Notes: generated by a model not told the origin, from the sequence alone. A DNA stretch of 51,838 nucleotides from Flavobacterium sp. (GCF_023151265.1 NZ_JAKLJH010000001.1:1-51838); one strand, 5' to 3'. Positions 8,634 through 16,139 are shown, counted from the first letter of the stretch. A program made the numbers and translations.

Positions 8634-8663
8634 TTTGAATTTTAGATACTTTTATTATCTTTG
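8634..8663 (+). promoter_or_regulatory. Promoter for the sodium symporter operon
   Basis: TTTG at 8634-8637 and TATCTTTG at 8656-8663 with 18 bases between them. The -7 element lies 25 bases before the ATG at 8689. Confidence 0.75.
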
Positions 8664-8688
8664 AAGCATTAACAACCAATAAAATTAT

Positions 8689-10509
8689 ATGGCAGCAAAA
8701 GTAGAAGCGTGGGGTTCACGCGTAGGACTAATCTTGGCTATGGCTGGAAATGCTGTTGGATTAGGGAATTTTTTAAGATTTCCGGTTCAAGCAGTTCAAA
8801 ATGGTGGAGGGGCCTTTATTATTCCTTATTTAGTTTGTTTTTTATTAATGGGAATCCCATTATTGTTGATTGAATGGTCAACAGGTCGTTTCGGTGGAAA
8901 ATTTGGTAACCACAGTACACCTTATATATTAGATACAATGGCTAAAGGTCGTGTATGGAAATATATAGGTGTTTTTGGAATTTTTACTAATATTGCCGTT
9001 GCTGCATATTACTGTTATATCGAGTCTTGGACAATGTCTTATGTGTATCACTCAATTGTAGGAACATTTGACGGAATGAGTCAAGCAGACGTAGCAGGAT
9101 TCTTCAATTCTTATGTGGATATTTCTCAATCTACTACTGGAATTCCTTACGAAGCAGTTATCTTTTACATTTTATGTTTATTATTAAATACTTGGATTTT
9201 ATCTAAAGGTTTAGGAGGTATCGAGAAAGTTGCCAAAATTGGAATGCCATTATTGATTTTATTCGGTGTAATTTTAGCCGTAAGAGGAGTTACTTTAGGA
9301 ACTAGCGGAGCTTCAGATATTTTTCCAAATGCAAATGCATGGGATGGTCTAAATTTCTTATGGACACCACAATTTGATTCATTGGCAAATCCTAAGGTTT
9401 GGTTAGCTGCTGCAGGTCAAATTTTCTTTACGCTGTCAGTAGGTATGGGAACCATTCATTGTTATGCGGCTTACTTAAAAGAAAAAGATGATGTGGCATT
9501 AAATGCTGTATCTGCTGGATTTATGAATGAGTTCGTTGAAGTGGTTTTAGGTTCTTTAATTGTTATTCCTATTGCTGCTGGATACTTAGGATTAGATTGG
9601 GTTATTCAAAATGCAGGTTTTGGTATGGCTTTCCAAACAATGCCTTATTTGTTCCAACAATGGGGTGGTGTTTTAGCTATCTTAGCTGGTGTTTTTTGGT
9701 TCGGACTTTTATTCTTTGCCGGAATTACTTCTTCATTAGCTATGGGAACCCCATGGATGGGATTCATGTCTGATGAATTTGGCTGGTCTAAAAATAAAGG
9801 AGCATGGTCTTTTGGAGCCTTAGCTTTAATTATGGGATTACCAACGGTTATTTTCTATAATCAAGGAGTTTTTGATCAATATGACTATTGGGCAGGAACT
9901 GTGAGTTTGGTTGTATTTGCTTTCTTAGAAACCGTATTGTTTTCTTATATCTTTGGAATTAACAGAGGGTGGGAAGAAATCAACAAAGGAGCTGATATCA
10001 AATTGCCTAAATTCTTTAAATATGTAATTTTGATTATTACACCATTATTATTAGGTGCTGTTTTGGTGTCAAGTATTCCAGATTGGGTTAATCAAATTAA
10101 GAACAACGATACCAATAATAAAGAATGGTTTGCCGATAATTATTTTGCTGAAAACTTTGAAGGTTCGGGTGCTGTTTCTGGAAAAGTTATTGAGGTAAAA
10201 TCGGATTATATAAAATTTGAATTTGAAAGCGAAAGAAAGAAATTTGATAAAGTGTCGAATCAAGTTCTTGTTGAAAAATTCAATGATACAAAAGAATATA
10301 AATTTGATTCAAGTTTAAATCAAGAAGCTATTGTAAAAGTTGGAGATGTTATCAAACCAGGTGATGCAATTGCGAAAGGGAATTTTACAAACAATACATT
10401 ATATAAATTTATAGGAAGAATGTTATTGTTGTCACTTTTTGTATTTATTTCAATAATTGTTTACGTTGCTTACAAGAAACGTGTTAAAGAAGGGAGAGCT
10501 ACATTATGA
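8689..10509 (+). CDS. NSS-family sodium-dependent transporter
   Basis: 606 residues, an inner-membrane Na+-coupled symporter of the neurotransmitter:sodium symporter (LeuT/MhsT) family, probably for amino acids. TM1 has the unwound sodium and substrate site in AGNAVGLGNFLRFP (about residues 19-32), and TM6 has GQIFFTLSVGMG (about 246-257). I count 11 membrane helices up to about residue 465, then a soluble insert of about 100 residues (470-570), then a final helix LLLSLFVFISIIVYVAY. The usual family length is 440-550, so the insert accounts for the extra size. With a cytoplasmic N terminus the insert faces the periplasm. Its Gly/Val-rich pattern (GKVIEV, IVKVGDVIKPGDAIAKG) looks like a small barrel or sandwich-hybrid fold. 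The stop codon overlaps the start of a small partner gene. The exact substrate cannot be told. Confidence 0.88.
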   Translation: MAAKVEAWGSRVGLILAMAGNAVGLGNFLRFPVQAVQNGGGAFIIPYLVCFLLMGIPLLLIEWSTGRFGGKFGNHSTPYILDTMAKGRVWKYIGVFGIFTNIAVAAYYCYIESWTMSYVYHSIVGTFDGMSQADVAGFFNSYVDISQSTTGIPYEAVIFYILCLLLNTWILSKGLGGIEKVAKIGMPLLILFGVILAVRGVTLGTSGASDIFPNANAWDGLNFLWTPQFDSLANPKVWLAAAGQIFFTLSVGMGTIHCYAAYLKEKDDVALNAVSAGFMNEFVEVVLGSLIVIPIAAGYLGLDWVIQNAGFGMAFQTMPYLFQQWGGVLAILAGVFWFGLLFFAGITSSLAMGTPWMGFMSDEFGWSKNKGAWSFGALALIMGLPTVIFYNQGVFDQYDYWAGTVSLVVFAFLETVLFSYIFGINRGWEEINKGADIKLPKFFKYVILIITPLLLGAVLVSSIPDWVNQIKNNDTNNKEWFADNYFAENFEGSGAVSGKVIEVKSDYIKFEFESERKKFDKVSNQVLVEKFNDTKEYKFDSSLNQEAIVKVGDVIKPGDAIAKGNFTNNTLYKFIGRMLLLSLFVFISIIVYVAYKKRVKEGRATL

Positions 10510-10661
10510 ATTCAGCAGCATTAATTACAATGGTTTTGGCACAAGGAATTGTTATTTGTTTAACACTTTATTTTTTCTATAAAGTTTTAAAAACTCCACC
10601 TGTACAGGAACCAGATTCCTTCTCTGATAATGATGAGGAATCAGTTAGAAAAAACGATTAA
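10506..10661 (+). CDS. Small subunit of the NSS transporter (MetS-like)
   Basis: A 51-residue gene that overlaps the transporter stop as ATGA (start 10506, transporter stop 10507-10509). Residues 4-27 form one hydrophobic helix (ALITMVLAQGIVICLTLYFF), followed by YKVLKTPP and an acidic tail rich in Asp, Glu and Ser. In Corynebacterium the methionine and alanine importer MetP needs a one-helix partner, MetS, of about 60 residues encoded directly downstream. The place, size and topology match that arrangement. The sequence itself is too short for firm homology. The four-base overlap implies coupled translation and a fixed ratio to the large subunit. The next gene starts 12 bases later. Confidence 0.72.
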   Translation: MNSAALITMVLAQGIVICLTLYFFYKVLKTPPVQEPDSFSDNDEESVRKND

Positions 10662-10672
10662 ATAAAAGTAAA

Positions 10673-11551
10673 ATGAATAAAATAAAATCCTACTTCATGT
10701 TTTCAAGAGAACACCGAAGTGGGATTTTCTTGTTATTTGCAATCATCATTTTGGTACAGTTAAGTTATTTTCTTTTTAAGGATAATTTTACGTCAACAAA
10801 AAATAATCCTGAAGATAAAGCTTGGTTGTTAGTTCAAAATGAAATTGATAGCTTGAAAAGTATTCAATCAACAAAAAAAGATACAATTTATCCTTTTAAT
10901 CCAAATTATATAACAGACTACAAAGGATATAAGTTAGGAATGACAATTCAAGAAATTGATCGTTTACATGCTTTTCGTAAAACTGGAAAATTTGTAAACT
11001 CAGCAGAAGATTTTCAACAAGTTACTAAAGTTTCAAATGCATTTCTTTCTAAAATTAGCCCTTATTTCAAATTTCCAGATTGGGTAAAAAATAAGACCAA
11101 TGTTGCTTCAGAAAAGTTTCATAAGTTTTTACCAAAGGAAAAAGAAAAAATCATCCAAAAAGATATAAACACAGCAACTCGAGAAGATTTAATTGCAGTG
11201 TATGGTATTGGGGAAAAATTAGCGGATAAGATTTTATTAGAAAAAGAGAAGTTGGGATGTTTTGTGAGTATGGAGCAATTTCAGTTTATGTGGGGAATTA
11301 GCCCAGAAGCTTTGGCGGATTTAGAAAAAAGATTTACCGTAAAAACTCAAAACGGATTGAGTAAAATTGCAATTAATGATTTGTCTCAGAAAGAATTGGC
11401 AAAATTTCCCTATTTTAATTATGCATTGGCTAAAGAAATTGTCATTTATAGAACCATGAATAATGGAATTAAGAATATTGATGATTTAACAAAAATTAAG
11501 GGAATGCCTAACGAAAAAATAAAAATAATCGCCTTATATTTGGATTTTTAA
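10673..11551 (+). CDS. Membrane-anchored helix-hairpin-helix protein
   Basis: 292 residues. A membrane helix lies at about residues 17-35 (SGIFLLFAIIILVQLSYFLF) after a short basic N terminus, so the rest faces the periplasm. Residues about 80-150 and 160-225 hold helix-hairpin-helix motifs of the ComEA type: DINTATREDLIAVYGIGEKLADKIL is the classic form, and ISKIAINDLSQKELAKFPYFNYALAKEI is a second, weaker one. Such domains bind DNA backbone without sequence choice; ComEA proteins bind incoming DNA during natural transformation. Here the role may be DNA uptake or another protein-binding use. It starts 12 bases after the transporter small subunit and could be in the same operon. Confidence is good for domain, low for pathway. 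Confidence 0.78.
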   Translation: MNKIKSYFMFSREHRSGIFLLFAIIILVQLSYFLFKDNFTSTKNNPEDKAWLLVQNEIDSLKSIQSTKKDTIYPFNPNYITDYKGYKLGMTIQEIDRLHAFRKTGKFVNSAEDFQQVTKVSNAFLSKISPYFKFPDWVKNKTNVASEKFHKFLPKEKEKIIQKDINTATREDLIAVYGIGEKLADKILLEKEKLGCFVSMEQFQFMWGISPEALADLEKRFTVKTQNGLSKIAINDLSQKELAKFPYFNYALAKEIVIYRTMNNGIKNIDDLTKIKGMPNEKIKIIALYLDF

Positions 11552-11590
11552 AAATATTACCAATAAAACAACCTATACAATTACAGATTT

Positions 11591-12760
11591 ATGAATTCAA
11601 TGTATTTCACAGAAGAACACGAATTATTCAGACAAAGTTTTAGAGATTTTTTACATAAAGAAGTGGTTCCTCACATTGAAAAATGGGAAAAAACAGGAAC
11701 TATTGAGCGTTTTATTTGGGAAAAATTTGGAGAAATGGGCTTCTTTGGATTAAATTATCCTGAAGCGTATGGAGGAATGAATTTAGATTTATTCTACACT
11801 GTTATATTTTTAGAAGAACTTCAAAAAGTAAAATCTTCTGGTTTTGCTGCAGCTATGTGGGCACATGCTTATTTAGCAATGACACATTTAAATGCTGAAG
11901 GAGATGAAAGAATTAAACAAGATTATTTAGCGCCAAGTATTGCTGGAAAAAAAATTGGAGCTTTGTGTATTACAGAGCCATTCGGTGGAAGTGATGTTGC
12001 TGGGATGAGAACAACAGCGGTAAGAAGTGGAGATAAATTTGTAATCAATGGTTCTAAAACATTTATCACAAACGGAGTTTATGCTGATTACTATGTTGTA
12101 GCCGCTAAAACAAACCCAGAATTAGGGAATAAAGGAATTAGTATTTTCTTAGTAGATGCAAAAAACCCAGGTATTTCTGCTACTAAGCTAGATAAATTAG
12201 GTTGGAGAGCATCAGATACTGCTGAACTTGCATTTGATAATGTTGAAATTCCTCTAGAAAATTTAATGGGTGAAGAAGGAAAAGGTTTTCCATACATTAT
12301 GCAGCATTTTGCTTTAGAGCGTTTAATTATGGCAATCAACGCTCATGCAAGAGCAGAATATGCGCTTGAGTATACTATAGAATACATGTCGCAACGTGAA
12401 GCTTTTGGTAGTAAAATCAACAAGTTTCAAGCTTTAAGACATACAATGGTAGAGCATGCAACAGAAGTAGAACATTGTAAAATATTTAACTATGCTGCTG
12501 TAGCTCGTTTAGATAAAGGTGAATATGTAGTTAAAGAAGCTACTATGGCAAAATTAAAATCGACTAAAGTGGCTGATTTAGCTATTTACGATTGCTTGCA
12601 AATGCTAGGTGGTTATGGTTACATGGAAGAGTATCCATTAGCACGTTTATTAAGAGATAGTCGTTTAGGTCCAATTGGTGGAGGAACTTCTGAGATTCTG
12701 AAAGAAATTTTATCAAAAATGATAATTGATAATCAGAATTATACACCAGCAGTTAAATAA
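11591..12760 (+). CDS. Acyl-CoA dehydrogenase (isovaleryl/long-chain type)
   Basis: 389 residues, the normal family length. It oxidises an acyl-CoA to the enoyl-CoA with FAD and passes electrons to ETF, in the cytoplasm. Motifs: ALCITEPFGGSDVAGMRTTA (about residues 126-145, flavin-binding signature), NGSKTFITNG, the helix-G stretch FALERLIMAINAHARAEYAL, and the C-terminal signature LGGYGYMEEYPLARLLRD. The usual catalytic Glu before Gly-Thr near the C terminus is Gly here (IGGGTSEI). A Glu in LERL takes its place, as in isovaleryl- and long-chain dehydrogenases. That narrows the subclass but does not fix the substrate. It starts 40 bases after the helix-hairpin-helix gene. The gap after it is an AT-rich near-repeat of TTTATAATTT. 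Confidence 0.88.
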   Translation: MNSMYFTEEHELFRQSFRDFLHKEVVPHIEKWEKTGTIERFIWEKFGEMGFFGLNYPEAYGGMNLDLFYTVIFLEELQKVKSSGFAAAMWAHAYLAMTHLNAEGDERIKQDYLAPSIAGKKIGALCITEPFGGSDVAGMRTTAVRSGDKFVINGSKTFITNGVYADYYVVAAKTNPELGNKGISIFLVDAKNPGISATKLDKLGWRASDTAELAFDNVEIPLENLMGEEGKGFPYIMQHFALERLIMAINAHARAEYALEYTIEYMSQREAFGSKINKFQALRHTMVEHATEVEHCKIFNYAAVARLDKGEYVVKEATMAKLKSTKVADLAIYDCLQMLGGYGYMEEYPLARLLRDSRLGPIGGGTSEILKEILSKMIIDNQNYTPAVK

Positions 12761-12809
12761 TTTTAATTTATAATTTTTAATTTATAATTTTTAATTCAGA
12801 ATTATTTTC

Positions 12810-12817
12810 TACATTTG
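12810..12817 (+). promoter_or_regulatory. -7 element for rpsU
   Basis: TACATTTG matches TAnnTTTG, 30 bases before the rpsU ATG. The -33 region falls in the TTTATAATTT near-repeat and has no clear TTTG. Confidence 0.6.
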
Positions 12818-12830
12818 CACCCTTAACGAG

Positions 12831-12838
12831 AGGAGGTG
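12831..12838 (+). promoter_or_regulatory. Exceptional Shine-Dalgarno sequence of rpsU
   Basis: AGGAGGTG pairs over eight bases with the 3' end of 16S rRNA (ACCUCCUUU) and lies eight bases before the ATG at 12847. I checked the leaders of many other genes in the window and none has such a site. In Flavobacterium ribosomes the anti-Shine-Dalgarno is held by proteins bS21, bS18 and bS6, so a strong site on the bS21 gene is read as a sensor of free anti-Shine-Dalgarno. Confidence 0.92.
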
Positions 12839-12846
12839 TCTATATT

Positions 12847-13041
12847 ATGTTAATTATACCAATTAAAGACGGAGAAAATATCGATAGAGCATTAAAGCGC
12901 TATAAAAGAAAATTTGATAAAACAGGAACTGTTCGTCAGTTACGTGCACGTCAAGCTTTCATTAAACCATCTGTTGTAAACAGAGCTAAGATCCAAAAAG
13001 CATCTTACATTCAAGGATTAAGAGACTCATTAGAGAGTTAA
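12847..13041 (+). CDS. rpsU: 30S ribosomal protein bS21
   Basis: 64 residues, the normal length for bS21 in Bacteroidota. It begins MLIIPIKDGENIDRALKRYKRKFDKTG and has the basic central stretch VRQLRARQAF seen in the family. bS21 sits on the 30S platform next to the 3' end of 16S rRNA, where in Flavobacterium it helps hide the anti-Shine-Dalgarno. The gene carries a strong Shine-Dalgarno eight bases before its ATG, unlike its neighbours, which fits translational feedback: ribosomes lacking bS21 would translate it best. It ends at a 10-bp terminator and is therefore probably monocistronic. The order rpsU, recombinase, hpf, tRNA cluster and tuf is one I recall from other Flavobacteriaceae. Confidence 0.95.
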   Translation: MLIIPIKDGENIDRALKRYKRKFDKTGTVRQLRARQAFIKPSVVNRAKIQKASYIQGLRDSLES

Positions 13042-13060
13042 TTTTTGAATAAACTATACT

Positions 13061-13105
13061 AACCGCTAACTAATAAAGTGTAACTTTGTTGTTAGCGGTT
13101 TTTTT
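13061..13105 (+). terminator. rpsU terminator whose loop holds a promoter element
   Basis: Perfect 10-bp arms (13061-13070 and 13091-13100) are separated by a 20-base loop and followed by a T run to 13105. Bases 13081-13088 in the loop read TAACTTTG, a match to the -7 consensus, and the next gene starts at 13106 directly after the T run. Confidence 0.75.
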
Positions 13106-13996
13106 ATGTCTACAAATCTACAAGCATATCAAGATTATTTGGTTAAAGAGAAGAATTATTCTCCTTTAACGGTTCGTGCGTATTTAGATGATATCAAATC
13201 TTTTCAAGAATATCTTACTGGTCAATCTGTAAATCTCGATGAAGTTATTTATCCACATGTTAGAAATTGGATAGTAACTTTAGTAGAGCAAAATATTTCA
13301 ACCACTTCGGTCAATCGAAAAATATCAGCATTAAAATCGTATTATAAGTTTCTTTTAAAAGTAAAGCAGATTTCGGTTAATCCTTTATTGAAACATAAAT
13401 CATTAAAAACAGCCAAGAAAGTTCAAATTCCTTTTTCCGAAAAAGAGTTACAAGATGTTTTTTTAGATAATGATTATTCAAGTGACTTCGAAGGTGTTCG
13501 AAATAGATTTGTGATTGAACTTTTTTATGCTACAGGAATAAGAAGGGCTGAGTTGATAAATTTACAGTTAAATAGTGTAAACGAAATTCAAAAAACAATT
13601 CGGGTTGTTGGAAAAAGAAATAAAGAGCGAATTATTCCAATGTTAGATTGTACGTTAAATTTGTATAAGATGTACAAGGAACAACGAAATCATTTAGAGG
13701 TAATTAACGATAAAGAGATGTTAATTTTATCTAAAACTGGAAATAAAGTAAGCGAATCGTTTGTTTATCGGTTAATAAATGACTACTTTAGTGCTGTCTC
13801 GAAAAAAGAAAAGAAGAGTCCCCACGTTCTTAGGCATTCCTTTGCAACACATTTGTTGAACAATGGAGCCGATTTAAATTCCGTAAAAGAGTTATTAGGT
13901 CATGCTAGTTTGTCGTCTACTCAGATATATACCCACAGCAGTTTGGCTGAATTAAAAAAAGTGTATCAAGAAGCGCATCCTAGAAACAAAAAATAA
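13106..13996 (+). CDS. XerC-type tyrosine recombinase
   Basis: 296 residues, the usual length of XerC/XerD. Residues about 3-85 are the SAM-like core-binding domain ([20 protein letters not shown]). Residues about 108-290 are the catalytic domain with all expected residues: Arg146 in ATGIRRAEL, Lys170 in VVGKRNKER, His240 and Arg243 in [12 protein letters not shown], His266 in [10 protein letters not shown], and Tyr275 as nucleophile. It probably resolves chromosome dimers at dif during division, with FtsK. Bacteroidota often have more than one such protein, so XerC, XerD or a private role cannot be told apart here. Its fixed place between rpsU and hpf, and the absence of att-like repeats or phage genes nearby, argue for the housekeeping enzyme rather than an integrase. 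Confidence 0.87.
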   Translation: MSTNLQAYQDYLVKEKNYSPLTVRAYLDDIKSFQEYLTGQSVNLDEVIYPHVRNWIVTLVEQNISTTSVNRKISALKSYYKFLLKVKQISVNPLLKHKSLKTAKKVQIPFSEKELQDVFLDNDYSSDFEGVRNRFVIELFYATGIRRAELINLQLNSVNEIQKTIRVVGKRNKERIIPMLDCTLNLYKMYKEQRNHLEVINDKEMLILSKTGNKVSESFVYRLINDYFSAVSKKEKKSPHVLRHSFATHLLNNGADLNSVKELLGHASLSSTQIYTHSSLAELKKVYQEAHPRNKK

Positions 13997-14029
13997 CTCT
14001 ATTGTATAACCATTTTAATTAACAGAATT

Positions 14030-14332
14030 ATGAAAGTTAATGTGCAAGCAGTAAATTTTAATGTAGACAGAAAATTGGTAGATTTCATTCAAGAGCGAAT
14101 GGATAAATTGGAAAAATATTATGATAAAATAGTTTCGGCTGAAGTTTTTTTGAGGCTTGAAAATACGAGTGATAAAGAAAATAAAACAGTAGAGATAAAA
14201 ATTAATGTTCCAGGAGACGATTTTGTAGTTAAAAAAACAGCAAAAAGTTTTGAAGAGGGAGTAGATTTATCTGTTGATTCTTTAGAGCGAGTAATCTTAA
14301 AAAGAAAAGAAAAATTAAGAGCGCATTCATAA
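14030..14332 (+). CDS. hpf: Ribosome hibernation-promoting factor, short form
   Basis: 100 residues, the HPF/RaiA (YfiA) beta-alpha-beta-beta-beta-alpha domain alone without the C-terminal dimerisation domain of long HPF. It begins MKVNVQAVNFNVDRKLVDFIQERMDKLEKYY and has the family pattern DDFVVKKTAKSFEEGVDLSVDSLERVILKRKEK. It binds in the mRNA/tRNA channel of the 30S subunit when growth slows and stores ribosomes in an inactive state. It starts 33 bases after the recombinase, without a clear promoter in between, so the two may share a transcript. The hairpin at 14388-14413 could end it. Confidence 0.88.
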   Translation: MKVNVQAVNFNVDRKLVDFIQERMDKLEKYYDKIVSAEVFLRLENTSDKENKTVEIKINVPGDDFVVKKTAKSFEEGVDLSVDSLERVILKRKEKLRAHS

Positions 14333-14356
14333 AAAGAAAAAAAACATAAAAAATGT

Positions 14357-14386
14357 TTTGATTCAAAAATAAATTATATACATTTG
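14357..14386 (+). promoter_or_regulatory. Promoter of the tRNA-tuf operon
   Basis: TTTG at 14357-14360 and TACATTTG at 14379-14386 with 18 bases between them. The element lies 38 bases before the first tRNA and is among the best matches to the consensus in the window. Confidence 0.8.
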
Positions 14387-14387
14387 C

Positions 14388-14413
14388 AGTCCGTTAGAAA
14401 TAGCGGACTTTTT
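14388..14413 (+). terminator. Terminator-like hairpin just after the tRNA-tuf promoter
   Basis: Nine paired bases with one T-G pair (14388-14396 with 14401-14409) close a GAAA tetraloop and are followed by four T. It could end hpf read-through, or act on the tRNA-tuf transcript if that starts before it. The expected start site lies within the left arm, so the second role is doubtful. Confidence 0.55.
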
Positions 14414-14424
14414 ATATTTAAGTT

Positions 14425-14498
14425 GCCGGTGTAGCTCAGCTGGCTAGAGCAGCTGATTTGTAATCAGCAGGTCGTGGGTTCGAGTCCCTCCATCGGCT
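14425..14498 (+). tRNA. tRNA-Thr (anticodon TGT)
   Basis: The acceptor arms GCCGGTG and CATCGGC pair over seven bases with one wobble. The anticodon stem GCTGA/TCAGC closes the loop TTTGTAA, giving anticodon TGT for ACA codons. The T loop TTCGAGT is standard. The discriminator is T and no full CCA is encoded. Confidence 0.96.
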
Positions 14499-14530
14499 CA
14501 AAGTTGTAAGTAGCTTAATATAAAAGGTTT

Positions 14531-14612
14531 GGGGAGATACTCAAGCGGCCAACGAGGGCGGACTGTAAATCCGCTGACTACGTCTTCGCAGGTTCGAATC
14601 CTGCTCTCCCCA
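14531..14612 (+). tRNA. tRNA-Tyr (anticodon GTA)
   Basis: The acceptor arms GGGGAGA and TCTCCCC are perfect. The anticodon stem GCGGA/TCCGC closes CTGTAAA, giving GTA. A long variable arm, as expected for bacterial tRNA-Tyr, lies at about 14574-14589. The discriminator is A and CCA is not encoded. Confidence 0.96.
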
Positions 14613-14683
14613 CGAGATTTTGAATTTAGAGAGAAGGATTTGGTTTTTCTGAATTCTGATGGCTAACTTCTGAATACACAAAA

Positions 14684-14755
14684 GCCGGTGTAGCTCAGGG
14701 GTAGAGTGCTTCCTTGGTAAGGAAGAGGTCACGGGTTCAATTCCCGTCATTGGCT
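14684..14755 (+). tRNA. tRNA-Thr (anticodon GGT)
   Basis: The acceptor arms GCCGGTG and CATTGGC pair with two wobbles. The anticodon stem CTTCC/GGAAG closes TTGGTAA, giving GGT for ACC and ACU codons. It lies 58 bases before tuf and is probably cut from the same transcript. Confidence 0.96.
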
Positions 14756-14812
14756 CTTAAAAAAGTTTATTTTTTGAACACTAATATATAACTAAGATTA
14801 AATTATTAAATC

Positions 14813-16000
14813 ATGGCAAAAGAAACCTTTGATCGTTCGAAGCCCCATTTAAATATTGGAACTATCGGACACGTTGACCACGGTAAAACTACGTTAACAG
14901 CTGCAATTACTAAAGTATTAGCTGATGCTGGTTTATCAGAAGCAAAATCATTTGATCAAATTGATAATGCTCCAGAAGAAAAAGAAAGAGGTATTACTAT
15001 TAATACATCTCACGTAGAATATTCTACAGCTAACCGTCACTACGCTCACGTTGACTGTCCAGGTCACGCGGATTACGTTAAGAACATGGTTACAGGTGCT
15101 GCTCAAATGGACGGTGCTATCTTAGTAGTTGCTGCTACAGATGGTCCTATGCCACAAACAAGAGAGCACATCCTTTTAGGTCGTCAAGTAGGTGTGCCTA
15201 GAATGGTTGTATTCATGAACAAAGTGGATATGGTTGATGATGCTGAATTATTGGAATTAGTAGAAATGGAAATTAGAGATTTATTATCTTTCTATCAATA
15301 TGATGGTGATAATGGTCCAGTTATCCAAGGTTCTGCTTTAGGTGGATTGAATGGTGATCCAAAATGGGTTGCTACTATCATGGAATTAATGGAAGCTGTT
15401 GACAACTGGATTGAATTACCAGCTCGTGATGTTGATAAGCCTTTCTTAATGCCAGTTGAAGACGTATTTACAATTACTGGTCGTGGAACTGTAGCTACAG
15501 GTCGTATCGAAACAGGAGTTGCTAATACAGGTGATGCTGTTGAAATCATTGGTATGGGAGCTGATAAATTAACTTCTACTATTACAGGAGTTGAGATGTT
15601 CCGTAAAATCCTTGATAGAGGTGAAGCTGGAGATAACGTAGGTTTATTATTAAGAGGTATCGCTAAAGAAGATATCAAAAGAGGAATGGTTATTGTTAAG
15701 CCAGGATCTGTTAAACCACACGCTCACTTCAAAGCTGAGGTATATATCTTGAAAAAAGAAGAAGGTGGACGTCATACTCCATTCCACAATAACTACCGTC
15801 CACAGTTCTACGTACGTACAACTGACGTAACGGGTACTATTTCTTTACCAGCTGGTGTAGAGATGGTTATGCCTGGTGATAACTTAACAATTGATGTTAC
15901 TTTGTTAAGCCCTATCGCTTTATCAGTAGGTTTACGTTTCGCTATCCGTGAGGGTGGTAGAACAGTAGGTGCTGGTCAGGTTACTGAAATTTTAGACTAA
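14813..16000 (+). CDS. tuf: Elongation factor Tu
   Basis: 395 residues, full length. EF-Tu carries aminoacyl-tRNA to the ribosomal A site and hydrolyses GTP. Residues 1-205 are the GTPase domain with GHVDHGKTT (19-27), DCPGH (about 81-85) and NKVD (about 136-139). Domains II and III follow, with the conserved stretch [13 protein letters not shown] and the C-terminal [20 protein letters not shown]. It lies behind three tRNA genes, the same arrangement as tufB of Escherichia coli. The gene uses a narrower codon set than its neighbours (for example frequent GGT, CGT and CTA-free Leu codons), as expected for a highly expressed gene. It ends at a strong terminator. Confidence 0.98.
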   Translation: MAKETFDRSKPHLNIGTIGHVDHGKTTLTAAITKVLADAGLSEAKSFDQIDNAPEEKERGITINTSHVEYSTANRHYAHVDCPGHADYVKNMVTGAAQMDGAILVVAATDGPMPQTREHILLGRQVGVPRMVVFMNKVDMVDDAELLELVEMEIRDLLSFYQYDGDNGPVIQGSALGGLNGDPKWVATIMELMEAVDNWIELPARDVDKPFLMPVEDVFTITGRGTVATGRIETGVANTGDAVEIIGMGADKLTSTITGVEMFRKILDRGEAGDNVGLLLRGIAKEDIKRGMVIVKPGSVKPHAHFKAEVYILKKEEGGRHTPFHNNYRPQFYVRTTDVTGTISLPAGVEMVMPGDNLTIDVTLLSPIALSVGLRFAIREGGRTVGAGQVTEILD

Positions 16001-16019
16001 TTATAAGTCGATAATAATT

Positions 16020-16047
16020 AAAACCAGCAGTTCGCTGCTGGTTTTTT
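16020..16047 (+). terminator. Strong intrinsic terminator after tuf
   Basis: An 11-bp perfect stem (16020-16030 with 16035-16045), including A-T pairs, with a TTCG tetraloop and a T run ending at 16047. It lies only five bases before tRNA-Trp, so the downstream genes need read-through or a promoter inside tuf. Confidence 0.9.
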
Positions 16048-16052
16048 AACAA

Positions 16053-16124
16053 ACGGGCGTAGTACAAGGGCTAGTATAGTGGTCTCCAAAACCATTGATG
16101 GGGGTTCGAATCCCTCCGCCCGTG
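16053..16124 (+). tRNA. tRNA-Trp (anticodon CCA)
   Basis: The acceptor arms ACGGGCG and CGCCCGT are perfect. The anticodon loop CTCCAAA gives CCA. The discriminator is G, as expected for tRNA-Trp. It lies between tuf and secE, a widespread bacterial arrangement. Confidence 0.96.
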
Positions 16125-16139
16125 CAAATAAAGATTAAA

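Noticed and set aside
13106-13996. Tyrosine recombinase as sign of a mobile element
   Set aside because: It sits in a gene order common to the family, with a full XerC-type active site, and without direct repeats, phage genes or excisionase. A tRNA cluster follows but no attachment duplicate is seen.
14613-14683. 71-base spacer of tRNA length between tRNA-Tyr and tRNA-Thr
   Set aside because: No acceptor or anticodon stem and no T-loop motif. It is a CTGAATTCTGA-type low-complexity stretch, not a decayed tRNA that I can see.
14541-14750. Open frame of 69 codons on the minus strand across the tRNA genes
   Set aside because: It is the reverse complement of tRNA-Tyr and tRNA-Thr. The MTGIEPVTSSLPRKHSTPELHRL and EQDSNLRRRSQRIYSPPS phrases are a well-known false protein from tRNA antisense.
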